From Hetaerina americana (Eukaryota; Arthropoda; Insecta; Odonata; Calopterygidae), in the NCBI GenBank assembly GCA_022747635.1, contig JAKTNV010000006.1, positions 66,409,590 through 66,473,589 of the forward strand: 64,000 bases of DNA, written 5' to 3'. The position numbers and the translations under genes are program-made. Below are positions 32,401 to 46,021 of this stretch, in pieces. Position 1 is the stretch's first letter; each line of letters opens with the position of its first letter. The notes beneath the pieces were generated by a model. The model did no database searches, had not been told where the DNA came from, and worked only from the letters and a program-made list of their open reading frames with translations.

Positions 32401-35400
32401 TGTCCTTAAAATGGACTGATTTTTATCCATATTTTTCCTGCATCTACTCCCTAGACGTTCTGCTTCTAAATGTACAAAAAGAAACCTGTGAAATTTTATC
32501 AAGAAATATTATCCAGCAGTTGGGCGACGCGAAGGGACGACCAATGAACAAGAGCTAAGAGGTAGCCACGGACGGCGCCATAATACTATCATTTATAGGT
32601 ATTCCAGGAGGGGAATGATGGGCAGGTCCCTTCCTCTGCCGTCACCGATCAAACGGGATAAAATACGGCCACCCAAAAGCGCTCACTTCACGCTTCAGGA
32701 AATCCTATTCCAAGGCGCTCGACCTTGTCCTATCTCCACTATCAATGGACAAAAAACCAACCGTGTGACCCTATTCATGAATTTTTACAAAGCGCCTGAC
32801 ATTCGACGCATTGGGCACGCCCATTTTCAGAGTGCTGATCGATATTTTGGTCAGGGGCCTCGCATACGTAATCCTTTAACAAATTATAGATAAACAAGGA
32901 AGCGCACGAAATTTCAACTTCATCTCATCATTTTACCTGAACATCAAAAATGATTTACCCGTAGTTATCTGTGTATTTTCGGTCTTGATTATGGAGCTTG
33001 ATGTCGGATCACGGTTGAAACTATGAATTAATGGGAGACATTGTCACAAGAGAAGAACTTAGAGGCCTGCTTGGTATAAAAATTACCGTTATGCTAAATT
33101 ATGCTCGTTGCAGTTTAAGGACTGTTTTTGTTACTGGATGTAAACTCTCGGTGACAAGATGGCAAAAAAGCTAAGGATAAAATATCAATATTCTTTTATT
33201 CCTAGGCGTACATGATAGAACAGGAATTATAAACCGATATCCAAGAATTGGACAATAATGATTTCTATCCGGAGATATGATCCTCAAAGCCAAAGCAGCA
33301 TTTATTAGTAGGAATGTAAAGGTGTGAAATTAATTTAAAATTTCCGGGAAACGTACGAATCATAACGAGAGACATTATCGACGTCCGTTTAATAACTTCT
33401 CCCGAATCGGAATATTATCCGGGGATGCTGTGAACGACTGACTTGAGCCTTCCAGGCGAAAAATGTTCAATTTACTCGGTTAGGCTCTTTCTTGTCAATT
33501 TACAGCCCGTTTTCGATTCGTACAACTTCGGAATAAGTCATCTTTTCAAGGCTGAATAGCAGGCGGTCACCGTCAACCCCTATGAAGCGAGAGGGAAAAA
33601 AATGAGGATGGTGGAGCGAAAGCTCAAAGAAAATGCCTCCAAGGGTTCCCGGGAACACGTGCAAAAACACTGCACGGCTTCTTCCTTGCCACCTCGTGAA
33701 TTGATTCAAAATACGAGCGAACCTCGAGGGATGAGGATTCACGTTGGATACATTAGGGCCAATCCATTTGATAATGAATTTACTGAAGGCATTGAAGGAA
33801 AGAGAGTGGGGATCTACTGTTCTACTTCTCCGAAACTTCATTTAAATTAAGTTTCTAAATAAGAGGTTGTCGGAATGTAAAAGTTTATTTGGTGCATATG
33901 ACACAAATACGGAGGGAAAATAAATTTTGTTTTCATTTGCTCAGTTAAACTCGTTTTCTTGCTATGTCAGATCATCATCGCACTGGTTGCGGAAATAATA
34001 AAAAGAAATAATAAAAATATTACGAGTCCGAGTGAATTTTTCGCCAAAATATTTTATTCAACGATCTATAAAACATAGATTGATTATGAGGAGGCTTTGA
34101 GCAAATTATGCTTTAGTTGCTCATGTAGGTATGCGTGCTAACCCGAACACATCAGAGGGTGAAGTGCTCGGTAAGTCAATTATGTGCACTCGAAACCCGC
34201 CTCGGAGTAGAGAGAGATTTTAGAGATTACGGACAAATGTAGCTAGTGGGTCTCCAAAGTCACTACCTCCTCGATGACTTGGCGCAAAAGAGTTTTTTTT
34301 TAATATTTGGCCCAATTAGAATCAATCTGACGTGCGTTTGAGAAAACGACGCATGTTGACAGATGATATTGCAAAATGGTCGAGTGAAAATTCTATTTCC
34401 GATAAGTCAATAATATTTTTAGGCAGTTTGTCTTTGCTGCTCATCCGAAAATGACAAATTCTAGCCATCCAAAAGTTCTTTCACTTATATTTACTATATA
34501 ATTGACCGAGTAACGTTATCCGTTTGAGCCGTTATCTAGAATATCCTTCGTTTTGGCAAGGCTATCTTCCGTAGAGTGCCTTGAACGTTTTTTGTCAATT
34601 CATATGTTCTAAAGAGCTTTGAAGATGATACAAGATTAAGCGACCATTGGTTAAGCTTTTTTTTACAACACATGTGTGGGATCTGATTGGATTTAAAAAT
34701 AGCAAGTAAACAAAGTTTCGATTCAAAACAAACGCACAACTTGCGCCAGGCCCGGCGTCCGGATCAATTTTTTTAAATACGCGATGTGTGAAGAGGTAAA
34801 CAGAGGCAACCAAAATTATTTGCTTACGTTGAGCCATTATTGGTAACATCATAGATATTGCAACGTTGTCTGCCGGGAAAGGTATCTGCCAACCCTAAAC
34901 GTGTTTTGGGTTAAGCCCGTATCGCCCATGGCATATTGCGAAAGCGGTAGCGATAGCCCCTCGATCGTCCATTGACTTGCTTCGTCATTTACTCGGGAAA
35001 CACTAATTAGGAGAGCGGAGAAGCCCTATCTCTCAAGCATTCGTATGCGAAAAGATAAAAAGGCCAAGTTTCAAGTTTTTTTTACAAGTTTCAGCAACGG
35101 TGGATATAAATAGATCAAGCGATCACTGACGCACCATTTACATACGCGACGTGAAACCTATATGAATTCAATTAGTCTTTTGTCAGAGTTATTATTAATT
35201 TTCATTAATTAACATAATAAAAGGTGGGAGAATAGGATAAACATGGAATTCGATTAATGATCTTAACATTACCTTAAATTTATTTCTTTTAAATAGGTAA
35301 AATACTAATACACAAAACAATAATCGAGACTTGTAAACTGGTACCACGATGACAATACTCTTGGAGCGATCTATAAAAATATTCCCGAAACTTTTCACAC

Positions 35401-35402
35401 TA
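32401..35402. other. unassigned DNA
   Basis: No gene found. Frames at 32615-32893 and 33500-33850 are open on one or both strands but have no recognisable domain. A TTTCCTCTGCC-like bit near 32630 faintly recalls reversed SINE-B but is too short to call. Confidence 0.45.
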
Positions 35403-35705
35403 TAGTAGTGGTAGTTTTAGGGGAGGCGACCGACATCTGAGATCATTTGCGCTATTAGGGATGGACAGGGAAGGATGAAGGGTGGAGAGAAACCCGGCGT
35501 CGGCAAAAGCCTACTCTTAAAGAAAGGTGCCAAGGGGTTCGCAGCACCCATCCAACGGACGTTGTACTCACTTAAGGTGCACTCCACGAAGCACCTCAAG
35601 TAGGAATCGGGATTCCACTGGAAAATATCTACCGCCTCCGGGATTCGAACCCAGGCATTCTGGGTGGTAAGTCAGTGCATTAACCACCGCACCATCCCGA
35701 TCCCC
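35403..35705 (-). repeat. SINE-A copy, minus strand
   Basis: Collinear with 12027 in reverse: TAGTAGTGG tail remnant, GGCGACCGACATCTGAGATC, GAAACCCGGCGTCGGC, CACCTCAAGTAGG, B-box region GGGATTCGAACCC (35640-35652) and the head end CACCGCACCATCCCGATCCCC. A short deletion lies around the CAGCACCCATCC region. Next best preserved copy after 12027. Confidence 0.85.
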
Positions 35706-36289
35706 TTTTCACATCATTAATATACTTCAGAACAGTCCTTCATACTACGTAACTTGAGTTATCAAAACGAGCTTCCTATTCATTAATAAGCAAAGAGAAC
35801 GAACTCTGGTCGCTCGATTTTCCTTTTTCCTTTGAGAAATCAAAATGTATACACATCTTATCCTATTACTAATGCTAACAATCTTTTTCTCGCAAAACCA
35901 GAAATTGATCAAACATGACGGAGGTCGGGGTGCTTGAATTAAAATCTCCAAATACGTTGTGGTTCTTTTTGTGTTGATTTTGAGAACTTGAGAAACGGCC
36001 TTAGTTCAGCAAAATAATCGAATACAACTCATGCCTGGAGATAAAAACTGATGATCAGTTTTACCATGTGAGAAAAGTGGAAGTACTGTGGCGTGATGAA
36101 ATAAAAATGGAACACCAATTTAGATATGAAGGCGCATCATAATACGCAAAGGCATATTGAGGATCTCAGTAAAAGAAAGTTTCGATAGGAACAATAAATA
36201 AAAATAGCATTAAGAAGCAAATACTTATGAATACCTCTGAGGAGAGTGAAGAGTTTTGATTTGCAAGCTACTGATCATGTATCCCAGGG
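35706..36289. other. unassigned AT-rich DNA
   Basis: Nothing recognised. Confidence 0.5.
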
Positions 36290-36430
36290 GTTCTAAATCC
36301 CTTTTCAAGTTCCAACACATTTCCAAAGGTCCCGCAACACCAGAGTTGACACAGAATCTTGTCTCAAGCACAGACGGGATGGGGATCGAACATGTGACCC
36401 TCGGGTTAGCAGGTGGGCGCATTAACAAAC
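36290..36430 (-). repeat. tRNA-like sequence, probable SINE relic
   Basis: On the minus strand TGCGCCCACCTGCTAACCCG is followed by GGTCACATGTTCGATCCCC, an anticodon-arm-like then B-box-like order. The D arm is not convincing and no CCA-side acceptor pairing is visible, so a functional tRNA is unlikely. Confidence 0.35.
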
Positions 36431-36539
36431 AGTTCAAGCCGGATATGGGACGAAGAAGAGAAAAATTTAGTCTGTGGGCTGCCAATATTCGCAATAAAAA
36501 TCTGCCTAAGTGCCTCTAACTTGGCAATTTCTAGGACGA

Positions 36540-37140
36540 TGAAGTTTCAGCTCGTAGTTGCTCGTCGTGTCACTTGTCGCGTTAACTCCCTCGACAAGGA
36601 GCTATTAAAAAAAAAGTGAGACGCGGATCGCGAAAACGGCTTGCCGATCGGAGACACGCCATCGAAGAGTGGAGTGAGGGGAAGGAGAGTTTGAGAGGAT
36701 TCTATATTTGGCTCATTTCGACTCGCACTTCTGGGGCGCAACGCAACGAGCTCGACCGGGCGATGAGAGCGATCGCGTGTTCCTTCCTCGGCGCAAGAGA
36801 CTTCCTCAAAAGGTCTTCGTTTTACCTCAATCGCCTTTTTTCTATTGCCCTCTCGGTTTCCCATCCCGTTCGCATTCCCCCGCACATTTCCACTGCTTCG
36901 ATCGAAAGTGACGGCGATGCTCCTCACATGTCATTCCCATCGACGATCGAACGTCGGCGATTTTGCAACCGTTTCCCGCGTAAAAATGAGTCGGGATAAG
37001 AGACACACGGAGAGGGAGCCGGCGACAACAATGGTATGCAGTAACCCTCGCTCAGGAATTATTAATCAGTCTCGTACGCATCAATGAGTTGCTCAAAAGG
37101 TTTCGGCCGAAACGTCCACGGGAGGACGTTTGCTGAGGGA
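36540..37140. promoter_or_regulatory. CpG-rich block, candidate promoter or enhancer
   Basis: The densest CpG stretch of the window (TCGTCGTGTCACTTGTCGCG, GCGAAAACGGCTTGCCGATC) with frames open in several phases on both strands, none with a domain. The right edge holds overlapping hairpins (37100-37130) and, at 37173-37182, ATTGGTCAAT, which contains an inverted CCAAT box. Invertebrate genomes often lack CpG islands, so this is only a candidate. Confidence 0.3.
37100..37130. other. two overlapping, mutually exclusive hairpins
   Basis: GTTTCGGCCGAAAC (37100-37113) is a perfect 14-bp palindrome. AACGTCC (37111-37117) pairs with GGACGTT (37124-37130) around ACGGGA. The two share bases 37111-37113, so both cannot form in full at once. 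Confidence 0.5.
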
Positions 37141-40100
37141 GCTAATCGCGAGGGAGTGGGATCCGGATTGGTCAATAGCAGTGCTAAATAATTCAAACTG
37201 TTGCGACCCAATTTCCGTCAGTTTTCGACCCATTCGAGTTCCGTTATTTTTTATGCAGTTACCAGTTGCCACTTTTGCCATACATGCGATGAGCTGGAGC
37301 TCGAGAAATAATATTTTCGGGCGACGAGAGGGTATTCTTGCAGGCTTTTTTTTGGGACCGTGAAGAAAAAGTCCATATTTGCCAGAAATACGTCGCAAGG
37401 TGTAAGAAGTATTCTCCGAATGGTGACAGTAGAATTCAATCATCAAAAGGAAGACTTGTTCCCTAGAGAGCAGTGGTAGACAAAAAAGACGCCAATTTGC
37501 GCGTATCAATATACGTAGACTATTCCGAGTTTTAAGACACAAGGATGAAAAATCAATCGGAGATGAGAATCCAAACGAAATAATCGGGAGATATTATGTC
37601 GCGTGACGTTCCAGTTCACAGCATAAATTAGCACGATGCTCGTTTCTTCGCTACCTTATGTGAATGTGGCGCGCTATGCGACTCCCATCGGAAAAAAGTA
37701 GGCAACTGCTTGCAGAAAGCTGTTGCCCTTCCCCAGATCTTAGGTCACGGATCGGTGCTATGGACGTAATGCTAAATACACGCCTAATTGATCTTATCAT
37801 GGCAACGGCATAAAGCATGAATACTGGATATTACTGTGTAAGATTCATGATTTCACAGGCACGATAGCCAGTCAGCACAATTGACAGCTCATCAGCACAA
37901 CAGCGTTAGCCAAATACAAACCGTAAGCTTCACTCCATTAATTGGGATAGTTACAAGTCAGGTCCCAACAAAAATGTTAAATCCTAAAGTGAAAACATTA
38001 AAATCTAGTATTTTCCAGAGTAAATGCCGTCTGAGTCGTCATTTTTTAACAAAATTAATGGCTTAATTGATAAAAATTAATTGAACCGTGGGAGTAACAA
38101 GGCCTGTACTGACTGTCAAAAATTGGCTTCTTTTAACCACCCGGTATTCTTAGACCTCAGACCCAGCTGTTTTTATGCAAACGAGTATCCTCCAAGAGTC
38201 CTATCGTTCCATTAAAAATGCCAGTTCCTTACATCTGTATTCTCACATTCCATTTGCTCTTGTTCTAGAAAGTGTGAATTAATCTCGTGAGCACTAGTTA
38301 ATCAAACAATGCATTATTGATTTTAAAAAATTACAAAGCTTCGGACATTGAGAACACTCTTCCCGCGGTAGGTGACAGGATTTCCCCAATAAAATGTGTT
38401 GAGCATTTAATCTTGGACCTCCAGAATCTCAATTGCTTCAGGATAAAAAAGTGTATTTTTTACATGGACGAGCATAAAATAACAAAGGCGTGTTCTAATA
38501 ATGGTACATTTTCATCTCTCATAAAATAATTCCATACGCTTGACGATTTGAACTCCTTGCGTCGAAGAACGTACTTTCTATTGCTACATTTCATGAAAAC
38601 CCTTCCTGGAAGTGGTTTTTCAGAAACCCTTGAAATTAAAGGAAATTTTACGACAAAAATAGAACCTGACAACACCTTAGAGGTACACTTAGGCGATATC
38701 TAACCATTTTTGCATCAAATTGAAGAGATGCTTTTAATACTGAGCGGAATATTATTATTCTGTTGTTTTCATGCATCTGCAGGACGCCTTATTCCTAGCC
38801 AGAGATTGTTTACAAATGTACACTAGAGTAGTTACCGATAATAAAACTTATTACCTACATAACCTTCCCGAAAATACCCCACCAACCTTCCGGCAATTAT
38901 TATGAGTACTTTAGCAAGCTAATTTTATTTTTTTGACAGTTGCACTTTAAGTTTTAGGAAGAACGAATGGGCGAAAAAATGTCAAGAATAAGTGATCATC
39001 TCACGACTGTATAATTAAAACGGATACTGAAGATTCCGACATCAATATGGTAATTAGCGGCTCAGAAATATTCAAAAAGGAAGATTGATGAATCGGCTAT
39101 TCAATTGCAGAAAGGAGCCACTGGTTTGTACTTGCAAATCCATCTTTAAAATAGTTCCCCAACAAGGCGAGAAATGCGAGCCACTCCATTGTAGTAAATT
39201 GTTTTAAAGAAATTCATTACGAAGCGAAACACGTCGGGTAAAGACAATGGAGTGTATTGGTCGAGCATGCGGAAGGGAGGTCAACGGCCTCGCCCGAAGC
39301 CCCGCGGTCCATCTGCCGCGTGGAGACAATTCGCCGGTGAGGGTCGCCCTCCACGCGTTTTGTAACCAATGCACGGAAAAACAAATGGCATATTCACCAC
39401 GCTGATTACGCCAAAGGAACTAAGGGCGAGTCTCGCCAACGAAAGAGCGGTCTTAGTCCAAAGTTTTTAACCGAATCGCCTTATTAGCGAGAGGTTGCTA
39501 ATTTCAACTGAGCGAAACATTAAAAAAAACTCTTCCGAGGCTGAATAAGTTAAAATAAAAATATCACAAAAGCGACTGATTGGATATTTAGCCTTCAAAA
39601 CACCGATGGATCATGATGCAAATATTTCGACCTTTTCCCCAGGAAGCTTTGAAACTTCAAAGCCACGCCACAGGGTACATCGACGGGGATGATAAAAAAC
39701 GTGAAACTATAACAATTGCGAATTTAATTAGCCTATTATTGATTTGCATGGCAGAATATTACTCTGCAATAGTTGTTTACGCGTAATCAATTGAATTTCC
39801 ACACGTTTATTCAGCAGGGTTGACCACGTGTGGCTATATCCACCAATTGGGGGAAAGAATTAGCTAACACATTTTGCCCATTACATTTTAACTTTCGCCT
39901 CTACAACTTTACCGAATTACATATAATTGGATATAGATTATGTTAATGTGACAACAGATTCTCTAATTGGATAGCTATATCTAATAGCCAAAGGAAATAC
40001 GTGAGAATCCTATTCCCACTTGGCAAACGAATTTCCCGTCACGTCTTCCAATTAAGAAAATTACAAAGTTCACAATAATAACATCGCGACGGGTACTGAG

Positions 40101-42263
40101 AGAAAAAAAAGTAATCGCGAAACGTAATTGCGAACAAATAACGGCGTAATACCGCGAGAGACCGGTATCATTTGGAACCGAATTTCTTCTCATGATTGCC
40201 GAGGAAATACCGGGAACTTCAACGAGTGCTAATCCGAACGTGGAGTAATTGCCCGTCACGTATTATTGGCAAAGGAATCATCTTTCGCTTCCTAGGACGC
40301 CCGAAGGAAGTTACTCCGTGAACTTCGAGAGCCAGTTAAAGCACGAAAAAGCCGTCAGACGACTATTCCTCCTCCGCCTCCGGTTACACCTTGAAGATGC
40401 CAAAGGGATTTTATTTTTAGAACGCGTTCGGGCTCGTCCTTTTTTTATGTAGGTCAAGGGTTGGGTGACTCCCACCATGCTCGAGCAAAAACGCTCGCGG
40501 TGTGACTACAAAAGACCACAATACCGGCAGATGACAAAAGTCCTCCTGCTCTTTACATTCTTCCTTCCGAAAAGAGCGAAATCAATTAACGTCACGGTTA
40601 TACTTCAGTGACCGTACACTCGGAATCAGTACCTGCGTAGTCGTTTTAATCTGATTCGTTCACGTTTCTAATGGAAAATATTTCAACGCTTCTGTTTTGC
40701 TGTAGATAGGTTGATCTGTGCTGTAGAAAATTTGATTGAACCTACGCTGTAAAAGTTGAATCGGATGACTTTCCGAAGTAAATTTATAATTTCTATTCTC
40801 AAAAAACTATTCCATCCTCATAAATTCCACTACTATGTGCATTACGATCTAATGTGTCTTCATTCCTGCTGGAGTGCTCGTATAGCCACTGAATGCCAAC
40901 ATAACAAATATTTTCAACATTATCCGATTCTCGTCACCTCTGTGACTTCCGACAGAATTTCTGTAATGTTGGAACGTAAATAGATATACCGTATATTAAC
41001 TCCTGTCCCAATCGCCGCCTGGACGCTGGTATGCGGTTGACCCTGCGAGAGTCCGAAGTAAAGTTCACCATGTTGTGCAGAGGAGATTTTGATTCAAATC
41101 TATTTAAAATCGATGAACACTGAAGTCTCTGTAAAGTATGCGATCACAAAACATCGCTCAAAAGTTTTGAAAAGTGGAATTGAACGCCGACCGCCATCGT
41201 TCAACGGGTATAGCAAGTGGAACTGTCTACATAGCTACCCGTTTCTTCTAGCGCAACCATCATTTTCACCTGAATCCTACTACGCCGATTCATCAGGCAG
41301 ACGAAATTCACTCGCTGGGGTTAACAACTCTGCAGCAAATCTCGCATTTAATCATGAGCAATGAATTCTAAAATAATTTACGGAACAAAAATGTGGTGGT
41401 AAATAATATGAGTTTAATACTAGTATGGCAAATCGAAACAGGAGAGTTCCTTCAGCTTCGGCAGATGTCACTTCTGATTGAGATGGATGCGATGAGAAAA
41501 AAATCTTAAAAAGATCTTCGCCGGTTACGGGACACGTTACGAGGGAGATTATCATTCTTTGCGGTTGCTTCTGGTCTTCTTCCAAAATGGGACATCCGGA
41601 GAAGGCATAAAAGGTCAGTGTGAAGGTCATGACTACCTCTCGAGAATTGAAAGGCTGGTGTGGATAAAAAAAAACTTGAAAATCGATACTTGCAAATTTT
41701 AAAGTGTGAGCGAAAGAAGAGCATATCTCTAACCCTCTCTCTATTATCTCCTGTGTATCATCTATTGCTAACGAATAACTTGCATTCGTCAAATGCGATC
41801 ACGAACCCATAAGTAGACAAAAACAAAAGGAAGTGCGCTGTCGTGGAGCATGCGCCGGTTGGCTATTAGCTGAATGAGCAGTAGTAGAACCCCAAGGGCA
41901 AACTCAACAGTTTCCGCATCATGAGAATTGCGCTTGCCCTGAGCGAAGAGGAAATTATTTTTCAAGTACATTAGAAGAGCACTCGAGCGATTTCGTCAAG
42001 GTACAAAAAATACTCTTTATAACTCGCTGGTCAACGCATTTACACGCATGTGCGGTTAGAGAAGTCGGTACGATACAATCAAAATTTCTAAAGCAACGTA
42101 GAAGATAAACTATTAACGAAAACTATTTGCCCGAGATTCATCGACTAAAAAAATCTTAAAACGAAATTGGGATAGCTTTTCTCGCATCATTCTGTGTAAA
42201 TGATTCATTTACATTGTGATGAAACGATAATGAAGCCCATTGTCATATTAAATCTACCGAATT
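37141..42263. other. unassigned DNA
   Basis: No gene recognised. A GC patch with CpGs lies at 39240-39370. The minus-strand frame at 41352-41792 (146 codons, partly overlapped by another) is the longest here; its product has no domain I know and the length is about what chance allows in a window this size. No repeat found. Confidence 0.4.
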
Positions 42264-42418
42264 GAAAACACCAATGTGTTGCTCCACTAATTGTCTATTC
42301 GGTACTAGTTTCGACGCAATGGCGTCATCCTCAGGTCAGCCAGATCAAAGGACGACGCCGATGCGTCGAAACTAGTTGTGCCAAATAAAAATTGAGTGGA
42401 AAGATACATTGGTATTTT
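42264..42418. repeat. 155-base imperfect palindrome with Penelope-terminus-like motifs
   Basis: Left arm (42264-42329) and right arm (42348-42418) are inverted copies of one unit: outer CACCAATGT/ATACATTGGT, then CTCCACTAATTGTCTATT/AATAAAAATTGAGTGG, then ACTAGTTTCGACGC/GCGTCGAAACTAGT. On the minus strand the left arm reads CTGAGGATGACGCCATTGCG followed by TCGAAAC: a CTGANGA box, a GACGC/GCGTC stem and a GAAAC box, the order in hammerhead ribozymes. Similar boxes are reported in Penelope-like retroelement termini. An extra T before the stem departs from the strict consensus, and the right arm has lost the CTGANGA box. No reverse transcriptase lies nearby. Confidence 0.45.
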
Positions 42419-42639
42419 TACTTCAGGAGATAATGGATTTCCACAAAGTGAAGCCTGAATACACCAAATATGCGTTAAATTCTATTTAGCAACCATTTTT
42501 CAAAAGCCTTTGTCAAGATGAAATTTAGATATAGTAATATCATATTTATACCAAATTCATTTGTAAAGTAAACAATTAATTAAAACCTTGATAATGGAAA
42601 ATGTTAAATTAAGAGCAAAAATATTTATAAATCTTTCAC
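42419..42639. other. unassigned AT-rich DNA
   Basis: Nothing recognised. Confidence 0.5.
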
Positions 42640-42725
42640 TTTGTTTTAAGTATTATTATTTTTATACATATTCTACCATTTAAGGTCGGTTTTGGATGGA
42701 CACAAACCTGAAACACGACATAGTT
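42640..42725 (-). repeat. LINE L-A 3' terminus only, minus strand
   Basis: TTCTACCATTTAAGGTCGGT and TTTGGATGGACACA match the 3' UTR end at 46041-46072 (CTACCCTTTAAGGTAGGTC, ATGGATGGACACA) with few differences. The tail side is AT-rich with TTATTATT. Severely 5'-truncated; no coding part remains. Confidence 0.7.
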
Positions 42726-45700
42726 TGTTGACTGTTTAAAGTATATCACAATGAAAACATTAAAAATACTGAGCCTACAATGCATTCTCTTATTGAATTT
42801 CTCTATTTAATATTATCAAGTTAAAATAACTCTCATTATGCATACTAATGTAATACTAATATTAAATTTTAATACCCATTAAGCTATCTTGTTATGCTTT
42901 TACTGACAATGTTTATCATAGGGGTATTCCTTCGAGTAAAGATTAACATTCTCATTCATATCATATACACTTTAAATTATGTCCCTCACTTTGTGTCGGT
43001 TATGAAAGAAATATTCTTGAGGATAAATTCAAAACGAAAGGAAACGAATGGAAAAATTTCACGAGGTAGAGAGTTAGATCTTTTGAATGGGAAATTACAT
43101 TATTCACACATTTTATGCCTCGGAAAATATGGAATTGAAACCTCTCTATTACTAAACCTTCTAAAGTAGAAAGGAAAGCAGGATGTACGCTTTTCACGTT
43201 CTCCCATGACATACAATTGCAGCAGTTTCAGCAAAACTTCCTCAGCGAATGCGACAGATGTAGCCAATAAAAAGCTTAAACTTGAAATATGATTCCGCAG
43301 CTCATTGCAGCAATTCCCCGATTAATGGAGTCGATGTGTTTCGCAAAAAGTCGAGTGATAAGGGTAAGGACGGGAGTGAAATAAGTAAATACAAAGGCGC
43401 TGAAGACCGTTTAGAACTGGCAATGAAAACGAGACTACATCCATTTGATGAACGGCGGCGGGGAGAAATAAAAACTCCCCTGATAATGCGTCTCCCACAG
43501 TAAAGACTCGAGAGCCTACTCCGTGGGCGAAGGACAAGTCCTAGCCGAGCAAAATAAAACAGTATAATACAAGAAGAACCCCTTTCAATTCTCGGTGAAT
43601 TCAGCGTGTTTCGGCTAATATTTCAACGTTCATTTAACCAAAGCACGATGAGATAAAATGAAATTATAATGAAGTAATCGACAAAATATCATGTAATAGT
43701 GGGAAAGAAGGTTGTATAAAAAATAAAGATGGCGGAAAAAAAGAATAAATAACCTGGATATTTTGCACGCATTGTTCCTTCAAAACTTTTCACACGAAAA
43801 AATTCTCGTGCACATGAGAACTTAGGAGAGACAATGACAGATGAGAAACTGCGAACAAGATGCACAACTCTATCGAAAGGGACTTATAAAAAATTCTGAA
43901 TGGGCAAAATTCAGTTGCTAATATGCATAATTTTGCGGAGAAATGATTTGAGTGGTATGAGTCGAGATTAAAGGGACAAAAAAGAATTTTTATTTCAATT
44001 CCACATTTACACTCTCTACACTAGGATGAGGAATTCTTACATCTTTTTAGTATTTTGGAATGATAACAACATATGAAAAAATTATTTTGCGGATTGCGGC
44101 CCAATTTCACATACGAAAAATCCACCCAGAAAAAATATTAAAAATGGAAGATAAATGTCAAATATGAACTCAGATAATGAATTTTAATTTACTGATTATA
44201 AATTAATCAAGGTTAAACAGGGGAGAACTTCGCGGTGGGAAGTAAAAATGAGGCCACGCTTTCCCATGTACATTCAACCTTCCACCAACTCTTCAAGCCC
44301 GTGTTTACGCACGGTTTATGAGATTTTGGTCGATCAATAAATAGCAACTTTAATCTTATCTTTTGTTTGGCATCTTTTAGATCGCTATTTGCTTCCAGAA
44401 GACATGTTTCCAATTAAGTATGTCAAATTGAAAGACTGGAAATACATCATGTTTTTCAGACGAAAGGCGGCTTGAGTGTAACTACATCGAAAGAAACCTC
44501 TAAAGATTCGTTTCAGTTTGCTTTCTCAAAACTACTTACTAAATGTTTGGCCTTTGATACCGATTTTATCACTTCAGATCTGTTTTTTTCACGCAAGTGT
44601 ATTTTACGAAATCTCTTCGGCAATCTATTGAGAAACCCTCGTAATATCCCAGATATTTACGATAATTTTGCGAAGCCAGGAACTGGAACGACGCATGCAA
44701 AACAAGAGCTAAAATCGTAGAGAAAAAGAAATAATACTATTCCATCAAATTTTTAAGAGAGGAGAATGAAAGGCTTTATGAAATTTTATACGTCATAATA
44801 AGGCAAATAGAGAAGTGATAACGTCAAATAATAATAATATGATTAAAAACAAATATTAGTAAATTTATCAGTCATGGACACCTAATTGCTTTAGTAAAAA
44901 TTATCTACTCACGGTACAATAACCATTGTGATTTAAGGATGTATGTAATCATATGTTATTAAATAATTATTTGTGTAATAATCTTCATTTGAGCTCATGG
45001 TTTACTATTGGTACAGAATTGATTAAATATGATGAATTTCAAGTAATCTTATCCGTAAGTTATTGAAAACTCTATGAGAAATGCTGCAGCTAGATTGTGT
45101 AGGTTGAAAGAAGAACTATGAAGAGAAGAAAAGGGGAAAGCCAGACTTTGGTATATCTTTACCTTTGTAGAAGTTCGCCAGGGAGTCCACAGAAGATGGT
45201 TGAACGGATACTAAAGTACACCCAATGGATTCTCCAAATCACATCGTAACCGGAACTGACCCAATGAAAACCTCGTCACCCGGAAAATGTGACTGCGGTT
45301 AATAACCTTCGAGTTACTCCGGTTCTCAATTATTAATTTTCTCCCTTCCGAATTTCTCCCATACTAGAGAGTTTTCGCTCTTCTTTTTTTTGCCACATTT
45401 AATAAAAGTGAAAATTTCATTTTTCCTCACATTAACATGTTTAATGAACAGCGGATCCATTTCGAAAACTTCGCATTTAACATTATCATCATCATTTTCC
45501 TTACCTTGTAGATTCCTTGCTCGGCTTAATTGTCTCGAATAGATAAGAAAGAATCTCTCTATGATCTGTCAAAATTCTGGCCAATTTTTTATCGAATCTA
45601 CCTCTAATTTTGAGGGGATATTCGACCAATATAAACCGAACCCACGACTTCGGGTAGGGATGCTGTGCAATGGAACATTTGCAACTTCATAATAACCCGT

Positions 45701-46021
45701 AGATCGTCTAATACAGAAAAATCGACCTATTAAGTCCATTGAAATCGCTTGTATTGATTTAATACTTTTACCACAAGCACTAACAACTTTTCAAACCAAT
45801 GACTGCGGGGTAACAGTTACTTTTCACTCAAAACATATACATTCATCTTAAGTTCCCCAACTGATTGCCATGGTTGCAATTCGATGCGTGGCGAAAGAGA
45901 GAGAACCTTTCTATAATAGAGTATTTGGTAAAACGCATTCACTATGCGCTAGTCTCTCCTATTTGGAATCACAAAGAGGTATATTTTGCTTTTGCTCAAC
46001 TCATACTGCCGTATCAGTGGT
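42726..46021. other. unassigned AT-rich DNA
   Basis: No gene recognised; frames of 60 to 90 codons occur on both strands without domain or conserved look. No repeat recognised. Confidence 0.45.

Noticed and set aside
36547..36999. Opposed frames of 126 and 127 codons
   Set aside because: Both strands are open over the same CpG-rich sequence; neither resembles a protein family and one has no ATG start.
41352..41792. 146-codon minus-strand frame
   Set aside because: No domain, no exon signals, and one frame of this length is about what chance gives across both strands of 64 kb.
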